Of a DNA stretch of 64,000 nucleotides, positions 57,079 through 64,000 are shown in pieces. A program made the translations under genes and the position numbers. The first letter of the stretch is position 1. Each line of letters opens with the position of its first letter. Location of the stretch: positions 29,018,005 through 29,082,004 of the forward strand of contig CAIIXF020000008.1 of assembly GCA_903813345.2 (NCBI GenBank). Direction: 5' to 3'. The DNA is from Owenia fusiformis. Taxonomy: Eukaryota; Annelida; Polychaeta; Sabellida; Oweniidae. The notes beneath the pieces were generated by a model. The model was not told where the DNA came from and made no database searches. It worked only from the letters and a program-made list of their open reading frames with translations.

Positions 57079-58244
57079 TATTATCCAGACTGCGTCATCC
57101 CTGTAATAATTTGCTTGTGTCATCAGCCTTGAGGGGCCTCACTTTGTGCAGCCCCTCACTCATACTGCACATGTATCCCTCCTGTCGTGGAAAATCATAA
57201 TGTCAGCCAGGAAAGTGTTGAAAGGTTAGTTTTATTATTCAGAGGACCCCTTCTGAACTTGGAAGGAAATTGGTTTTTGCCAAGGTCAAAATCTAGGTCA
57301 AGTTATGTTTGACTCAAATTATGAAAACGGAGCATATTGTCCATGGTAGAGATCTTCATATATGAACTAAAAATCTTAGGCCGAGTCAGTTTTTTGTCTG
57401 TTTGAGCATAACTTACAACAATCCGGTGACTAGGTTTTTCATTTTTTCCACTCAACAATGTCCACTCATTAAGTTTTTAAAAAAAATTTTATAATAAAAT
57501 TATTCAATTTTTTATTTCTTGCTTCTAACAATATCAAATATGACAATAGAATGCATGGTTTACAATGTACACATGGATGTGGTACAGGCGTGCTTGACAA
57601 TTTTAAATTATCATAAAAATGCATGTGAAACCAGAAGAACTTAAACCTTAAAGAAACAAACATGCATCAGGCCCGTAGCCAGGGCTGGACAAAAACTCTT
57701 TCAAATGCATGTTTTTCACAATTTTGAACACTTTTCAAGTGATTCTGGGCCAAAATTGTCAAAGGGCCTGGTATTTTTTAAAACTGGAGTATCTTGGCAA
57801 AAAGTGGCTATGGGCCTGTACATGTACTATACCATTACCATATCATTCTTATACCATTATCTAGTCTGTTGAATGAAGTAAACAGATACTCGATTCTTAG
57901 AAATTATATAAACAGTAACTTATCATTAATTTTACATACTTATCTACAACGAAATCAATTGTACAATTATTGAAAAAATACAAAAAGTTATTTCAATAAA
58001 AATCTATTTCTAATTTTTTTAATAAAAATATAATTTTCTCTAAAACATAGAGTGTTCTCATGCGTGTTCTTTGCATACATGTAGCTACGCAACTGGTTGG
58101 CCACCACTACACGTGTCCCCTTCTCTGGAGGGAAATAAGTAAAATAAATAGAGGGGTAAGAGGTCCAGAGACTTGGTGCGACTACATGATGAAGCATAAA
58201 TCTGATTTTTTCCACAATTTCAAAATTCCAATGTACTTTAACTT
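57079..58244. other. Intergenic DNA between the CPT1-like gene and CCS
   Basis: It contains a CAGGCC-family MITE (57668-57818). TTTAAT at 58018-58023 reads ATTAAA on the minus strand, about 225 bases past the CCS stop, and is a candidate CCS poly(A) signal. No exon was seen. Confidence 0.5.
57668..57818. mobile_element. CAGGCC-family MITE
   Basis: The ends are CAGGCCCGTAGCCAG and TGGCTATGGGCCTG. The flanks TGCAT and TACAT match at four of five positions. The body keeps TTTTTCACAATTTTGA like the other copies. Confidence 0.7.
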
Positions 58245-61050
58245 TCATATTTTCGCTGCTCGTGACCTTCCGTCACCTGCTAATGGCACATTTCTCTCAT
58301 CCCAAAGTGTCACACCATCACAAGCACATATTTTTTTGCTATTTTGAAACAGTCCTGCTGATCTCGCAATTATTCCACAAGCCAATCTGAAAAATACAAC
58401 ATATGACAATGACATATTTTTGACATGTTTTTCTTGTATTTCTATAATTTAGTGTTACATGTTTACTTTATTCCTTGCTCATTCTTCCACTTAATCTTTT
58501 ATTCTAACACTTCATTTCTTTGTCCTCTTTAGATAAAAATGTTCCAAATTGAAATTACAGGTCAATTTACCAGTATGATACAATATGTCCAATTTTGATA
58601 TTTTAAATCTTGTTAATTTCCCCAAGGTGATTAGTTAGACCTGAGAAGACTTGAGATCATTCTACCAGACTTTCAAATCTTGTTTATAATTCAAAATCAT
58701 CCATATATGACAAGTTATGTGTTCATTTAAAAGTACTTAATCCTATTTACCAATCTGCTTTGTAGCCTTACTTCATTTATTTGATGATACAAAATGACAA
58801 ATTGAAACTACCTTTTAGTAGTTTCTGCATCATCTTTCACCATCATGGACCTGCCTATGATGTCCCAGACCTTCACAGTGGGGTTCTCAAATCTAAATGT
58901 TGCCCTACCCCTCTCATTGGCTGTAATATTGCCTAGTGACCCATATATCTGCAAGTAATGAATACCTATTAAAAATAGAATCAGAGTATAATCATAGGGG
59001 GGGGGGGGGGGTTGACAAATTGCAAGCTCTGTTTACTGTTTCCAAATCTAATGTCTCAACAAGATCTATGATATTTCATGAAATGGTGAATTTTTTTAAG
59101 ATTTAAATCAATGAATGCAGAAATCTTGAAATCTTCAGTAACCCTACCAAAATTAAGAAATATAGACTGAAGAGCAGGTATTATATCATATCTTATATTA
59201 TATTTTCACAGTTTCAATTGGAAAAAAATCTGAATTAATATTCTTCCTTAAAATTTTTGCGAGGCAAACTGGCTCGCCTGCCTCATGATAGGCTAATCCC
59301 CATGTAAGGTTGGAGCATAAATATATAGGTAAAAACTGCTGAAAAAATAAGCATTTTTGTAAAGTGTTCTCTCCAGAATTTTCTTTGGTAAAAATCTCAT
59401 TCTTATAATTTTGTTGCACATTGAGTTTCAGTTTGATGCAAGCTTGTCTATGTATTGTGTGTAGCCACTTCCCCACTTGATACAGTGATTGGGAAACGAA
59501 CAATAAAGTTCATCAATCAGTCAAAAAAGTAAACCACATAACATTAATCTTTTTTTCATGTCTTACCTTTTTATTTCTGTTATCAGGATTGAAGATATCT
59601 CCACAGCTAAAAATAAAAATAATTATTTGTGGTAAATATGTTTGTCATGAACACATATTTCCAGTGAACCCATTTTCCTCAGTGAATGGACCGTCACATA
59701 TATGTACATGAATTTCAGATTTCTATGGAAAATGTCACATGGTCACTTTCTGAAAAGCAATATAGAGTGGAAAATAGTGGAATAAGCAAGAAATAAATAA
59801 ACAAAAATTCTTAAGACCATTGTATGGTTACAACAATTAAATTAGCAATTATTTACTTTGTGAAGTATATGTTAAAAAACCCTTGACAAGAAATTCGCTC
59901 TTACTTGTACAGAAATGCCAGGAAATTAGACAGTTCATTCCAAGTATAGTGTACATGTAAATATGTGAAGTATACATGAACAACATTTTCACAAACCTTT
60001 CACAACCTTTAGATAGATCCCCTAGCTCATGTATTGCAATACTGTGACCTCCAGGCTGCAGTCCATCTACAGTGCCCTCTATGATACACAGGTCAGCATC
60101 TGACTGGACCATTCTGACCACACCCTGTATACTGCTGCCACCTATCATCGAAACTGCAGCTCCCAGATGTTTTTTCTCTGAAAATGCAGCAAGAAAATTG
60201 TCTCAAACAACATTTTATCAAGTACATTAAAATAGCATATCTATGATCAGATGATTCCTGTACACAACATTACTTTTATTTGAAATATCAAAACTCAATT
60301 TTAATCATTGCCAAATGTGTCTTTCATTGATTCAGTATGGATGGAATCAGTTCCATACCCGGGGTTCCATAAGGCTTCGATCGAGATCATTCTTTCATTC
60401 ATTTAAAAGCTTGGGATCTAATTATAAGAAAATCCTGTATTTACCAGAAGCACTCCCTAAACCTGTGACAACAGCTGTACGTCCCGTAGCCTCAATTAGA
60501 CGTTGAACATCTGTAGTAGTCAAAGTACTCTCGACAATCACCTGCTCTTGGGCCAGGTTGATTTGAACGGACTTGATTCCTGGTGGTGTTGTAAAATAAA
60601 TAAATGATTTTTTTTGATAAGACCATTGAACATTTTGCATTTCAATTAAACTTCATTATTTTCCCAATGAATGAAATTCATGTAGGGAATTTGAGCAGCC
60701 ATTCATCTTTTCATTTTTCCATCCATTTGTGTGTCCTGACAATAATCGATAAACAATTGATGGATTTGGTTCAAATTTTATAAGCTGATGACTTAGGGGC
60801 AAACTATACATGTAGGAGTAGGACTTCTGCTTGGAACAGAAAATTTGGAAACTGCATCTGATAGCACATTGGTGAGAATTTGAGAAAAAATATTGGGATA
60901 AAAACATGGGGAAATCACTCTATAATATTCTAGCATTTGTAAATTGTACAAATGAATGAAATGATGAATGTCCTTACCTTCTTGAGTTTCTAGTGCATTT
61001 TGTATGGTGTCGACACATGATTGACAAGTCATCTGCACGGCAAACTCCAC
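58245..61050 (-). CDS. CCS: Copper chaperone for superoxide dismutase (5' end incomplete)
   Basis: Delivers copper to and oxidises the disulfide of SOD1 in the cytosol. Minus-strand exons in order: 61050-60978, 60579-60445, 60177-59997, 59606-59567, 58948-58812, 58386-58245; all phases fit, with TGA at 58247-58245. Domain 1 ([15 protein letters not shown]) keeps the MxCxxC copper site. Domain 2 is SOD-like ([35 protein letters not shown]). Domain 3 keeps the C-x-C site in RICACDG-type context ([13 protein letters not shown]). Domain 2 is cut down: the first His of H-x-H is Ala (IAIHELGD), HFNP is IFNP, the zinc loop with its His and Asp ligands is shortened to NRNKK, and the GRGGHP ... GNSGE loop is absent. 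The exons give 235 residues against 274 in human. The first exon, with the start codon, was not found with confidence; the best candidate (ATG at 61890) is in the wrong phase. Confidence 0.95.
58425..58500 (+). repeat. Dispersed ~140-bp repeat, partial copy 3
   Basis: It shares TTTTTCTTGTATTTCTATAA and TTTACTTTATTCCTTGCTCA with 9835-9995 and lies in the last CCS intron. Confidence 0.45.
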
Positions 61051-61537
61051 CTATTGACAAAACATTGCATAAGTTTGAGTCATAAATAGAAAAGACTCCT
61101 GACTACAAGTACAAGTAGGGTGTTTCCTCAAGAAGATACAATAATGCCCAAAAATGGTCAAAATGTACCAATTTTGCTCATTTTCATTGATAGGTATCAG
61201 AGACTGAGACGAAGTCTCCAAAGATTGACGTTTTTTAATAACCTTTTATTATTCTTATTGAGTACAGCAGAAATAGACAAGGCTGGTAATGATGCCCTTA
61301 ACAAACAAAATATTTACAATTAAGCCCAACATACACCACTGGGGAACTGTTGGACTTTGTGGACTTCATGGGTTTTTGCCCGATCAGACTGCCTGATGGA
61401 ATGAGGTCACATCGGATATGGGACTCAATGGGGCGTGTATGATGATGGACAAAATTTATTCGATATCAATAAAGGTTCAATTTTCAACTATGCTCTCCTC
61501 CTTGATAAATGCCCGGGTGTACTGTAAATGTAATATA

Positions 61538-61676
61538 CAGTTTGGAACATAAATGACAGGTGGATTTGCTGAAGTGAGGATTTCCCATGTAAAAATAAGA
61601 GAATTTTCAAGAGGCCATACAATATTTTATACAAAATGTAAAATAGACAAATTTTAAGGGAGAAGTATCTTATTTT
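61538..61676 (+). mobile_element. Truncated copy of the CAGTTGGGGAC MITE
   Basis: It starts CAGTTTGGAACATAAATGAC after TA and follows the 62683 element through CAGGTGGATTTGCTGAAGTG, GATTTCCCATG, AAAATAAGAGAATTTTCAAG, AGGCCATA and ACAAATTTTAAGGGA, then stops. The right half is missing. Confidence 0.75.
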
Positions 61677-61929
61677 TGAATGCATCATTTCAGGTCTTTA
61701 GGAATCAATAGATCAATAAGCAGACTAAAAATTCAAATTTAGCAGTTTTGTTCGTGTCGTACTAGGCCTGTTAGGCACAAAAAACAATTAAGCAGTTTCG
61801 TTCATTGCGTAATTGGGCCTTCTATAATCAGTAGCAAATGCTCACAAAACATTTTCAAAAATATTTACTACCGTTTTCCGATGAAGACATGGTTGGGTGA
61901 CACGTCATTTAGTTACATGATCGATACAG

Positions 61930-62000
61930 TAACTAGTCACGTGATCATACACATGTAACGTGATCAGACACGTGACACATGATCAGTCACGTGAGCTTTC
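61930..62000. promoter_or_regulatory. CACGTG cluster, possible bidirectional promoter
   Basis: Three CACGTG E-boxes (61938-61943, 61969-61974, 61988-61993), two in a TCACGTGA/G context, within 56 bases, plus AACGTGATCA between them. A fourth is at 62136-62141. Such sites bind USF, MYC/MAX and MITF/TFEB-type factors. The cluster lies between the CCS 5' end and a possible plus-strand first exon. Repeated TGATCA-spaced units suggest that local duplication may have made part of the cluster. Confidence 0.5.
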
Positions 62001-62104
62001 AAAATGGACGATCTAAATTTCCAAAAATTCTGCTAAGATCAAGATCGATATGCTGTTGCCTTCAGTGTCGTGTTTGGGTGCGTTCCACAATGTAACCTAG
62101 TCCG

Positions 62105-62126
62105 ATGGATGACATAGAACAAGCTG
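62105..62126 (+). CDS. Possible first coding exon of a divergent plus-strand gene
   Basis: ATG at 62105 opens seven codons (MDDIEQA) and one base before a strong donor GTAAGT. A short upstream frame starts at 62004 (MDDLNFQKFC, then stop). No following exon was recognised before 64000, so the rest would lie beyond the window. The call rests only on position, start codon and donor. Confidence 0.25.
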
Positions 62127-62682
62127 GTAAGTAGACACGTGGTTACATCACATTCTTTCGTTATTTTAATCATATGAACTGATTCTCAGAATAAAAAATT
62201 TGAGTGTATAAATATTGTTACTTTTTCTGGGCGATAATAGAGTGTTATTTCAAACTTAGGTTAATTATCAACATTTCATGAATAACAAGGTGTGACATCT
62301 ATGTTAACAAAAACGCCCATGTTCTGATATGTGTGAAAAATAATATTGATGATGTAAAAGAATTGTTGAAGGATGTTTATTGAGATAATCATATTATTAT
62401 TTCAAACCTTTGTGGGCGCAGCCATCTTCCCGATTTTTGTGACGTCATCAGAAAATAGCTCATCTTACCCGCCAGAAAATTTGAAAGATTTAATATTTTA
62501 ACAATGTCGTTTTAGTGATTTGTAGGTAAGTTACTGCAGAATATGTACCAATTAATATACAAGATACTGTTAAAATCATGACTGTAATATATGTGCTAAT
62601 TTATGTGATACACAGAGACATGTAGCACTATGATATGAGATGAGCACTATGATAGGCCCTATAGTATAAGAATCTAGGCCTA

Positions 62683-62919
62683 CAGTTGGGGACATAAATA
62701 AATGACAGGTGGATTTGCTGAAGTGGTGATTTCCCATGTTAAAAATAAGAGAATTTACAAGAGGCCATAAATCAGTGGATGAGATTATACAAAATGTAAA
62801 ATATACAAATTTTAAGGGATATGTATCTAGACAATATTGGAAATTATGGGCTTTCAGACCACCATAATTAGGAAATGGTGATCGAAAATCGACCTGTCAT
62901 TTATTTTTGTCCCCAACTG
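62683..62919. mobile_element. Tc1/mariner-type MITE, full copy
   Basis: The ends CAGTTGGGGACATAAATAAA and TTTATTTTTGTCCCCAACTG are near-perfect inverted repeats that continue into TGACAGGT/ACCTGTCA, flanked by TA (62681-62682 and 62920-62921). It has no transposase frame. A truncated relative is at 61538. Confidence 0.85.
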
Positions 62920-63890
62920 TAGAGTCCATTTCACTGCTTCATTTCGTCAGTAGAACGGCAAAAATAAGAAATTGGGAGACCATTGTGCAATAATATATGG
63001 AAAAGTATATTCATAATGTACATGAATGACATTTGTACAGTGGGGGACAAAAATAAAACTCAACGTTCACAAGTTGTCACAATGAGCTAATTTCCAAGTT
63101 TTGTGTCTCAAACTCTCCCAAGCGGTAGAAAAATAATTCCCGTTCACTAAAGTAGCACAATAAATGAATCCAAAGCTTCATACCTGCAAATAATGGATAA
63201 ATCCCTACCAAATCGAATGAATGTTTTCATGAATCACCATGTTTGTTATCCAAGGACGGTTGACTCCCAGAATGCAACATCAGTTACCGTATTTACTCAT
63301 GACAGGTTTCAAAATGGCGGAACAGCATTTTGAAAGCTGGCACGTGTCATGTTGCATTCTGGGAGCCAATCCTCCGTTCAGGCGCAATCAGGCGACAAAA
63401 TCACCTCAACATTTGAAGAGTCGGCATAACATGTGAATATCCACTTCAACTTTTGAAGTTCTTATTTGTCATTAGGGACACAAATTCCACTATATTTGGA
63501 CTTACTCAGACGGAGAAAATAGAGCACTGAATACACTGAGGTAAGAATTTATTACATGTGCGACAGCATGTAATTTTCATAGCTTTTGCAATTCTTTATG
63601 ATCCCCACTTTATATCTTGGATTGCTTCTAGTTTGGCTTATAAAGTGTGTGGCCTCTTATATTTGGATGTTTCTCTGCCATGGTATTTTCAATAAGATTA
63701 ACATGGCTGAAATTCTTCAAATTACAAGACGGCACAGGCTTATTGCACAAAAAACTAAAAAATCTGAAATATACAAATGTCATTCATGTACATTATGAAT
63801 ATACTTTTCCATATATTATTGCACAATGGTCTCCCAATTTCTTATTTTTGCCGTTCTACTGACGAAATGAAGCAGTGAAATGGACTCTAT
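62920..63890. mobile_element. Composite element with ~118-bp inverted arms
   Basis: The arm 62920-63037 (GAGTCCATTTCACTGC ... CATGAATGACATTTGTA) recurs inverted at 63772-63890 with almost no change. The interior opens at 63038 with CAGTGGGGGACAAAAATAAA, a mariner-like end of its own, and holds a second inverted pair (about 63258-63286 and 63347-63374; core CTCCCAGAATGCAACAT). It has no transposase frame. The left arm abuts the 62683 element exactly at its TA. Confidence 0.75.
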
Positions 63891-64000
63891 ATAGCCCCAT
63901 ATCAGTCATCATAAACAATACCATATAAGGTGCTACAAGATCCTGTGATGTGATACAGATCAAGCAAGTGGTTTGTCTTATTCATTCAGTGGCTCAGCAG

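Larger units (their letters stand above)
62127..64000. other. Region of nested inverted-repeat elements
   Basis: 62127-62680 shows no feature. From 62683 to about 63890 it is composed of MITE DNA, described separately. 63891-64000 is unique-looking. Confidence 0.5.

Noticed and set aside
61872-61890. Candidate first exon of CCS (ATG TCT TCA TCG GAA AAC G, then GTAG)
   Set aside because: It leaves one base before the donor while the next exon needs phase 0, so the join would be out of frame; a microexon cannot be excluded.

Overview
This window looks like a piece of a large, AT-rich metazoan genome with long introns (often 1-9 kb), canonical GT/AG splice sites, vertebrate-like gene families and many short palindromic DNA transposons. 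A marine invertebrate is likely, perhaps a deuterostome such as an echinoderm or hemichordate, or a lophotrochozoan. I cannot fix the phylum from sequence alone. All gene models were assembled by eye from splice sites, reading phase and remembered family sequences; no alignment or transcript was used.

Layout. (1) 1-600: the 3' end of a non-LTR retrotransposon. (2) 6098-21576, plus strand: the last three coding exons of a PPP1R14-type inhibitor of protein phosphatase 1; its first exon is probably upstream of the window. Inside its first visible intron, on the opposite strand, lies an intronless ORF (13372-14382) for an unrecognised protein made of 19 repeats of about 14 residues with a W-x-F core. 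(3) 27564-52512, plus strand: a complete carnitine palmitoyltransferase 1-like gene of 15 coding exons plus one alternative exon. Two 91-nt exons of identical phase (35001-35091 and 37572-37662) are evidently mutually exclusive. (4) 46616-50285, plus strand: a two-exon gene nested in the last large CPT1 intron. It encodes a signal peptide, Thr/Asp-rich repeats, a somatomedin-B domain and a Cys-rich ectodomain. (5) 58245-61050, minus strand: six exons of the copper chaperone for superoxide dismutase (CCS), whose SOD-like domain has lost nearly all its metal ligands. (6) About 61870-62130: a CACGTG-rich interval between CCS and a possible divergent plus-strand first exon.

The rest is intron and intergenic DNA rich in MITEs (hAT with 8-bp target duplications, Tc1/mariner with TA, a family with 5-bp duplications, fold-back elements), a tRNA-derived SINE, a dispersed TGTCACCACC-ended repeat that has expanded internally into a satellite-like array, and several minisatellites. 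No rRNA, functional tRNA or CRISPR was seen.

The genes are not an operon. CPT1 (fatty-acid entry into mitochondria), PPP1R14 (phosphatase control) and CCS (copper delivery to SOD1) are ordinary single-copy-type host genes. The most unusual items are the W-x-F repeat protein, the mutually exclusive CPT1 exons with intronic complementary sequences, and the stripped-down CCS.
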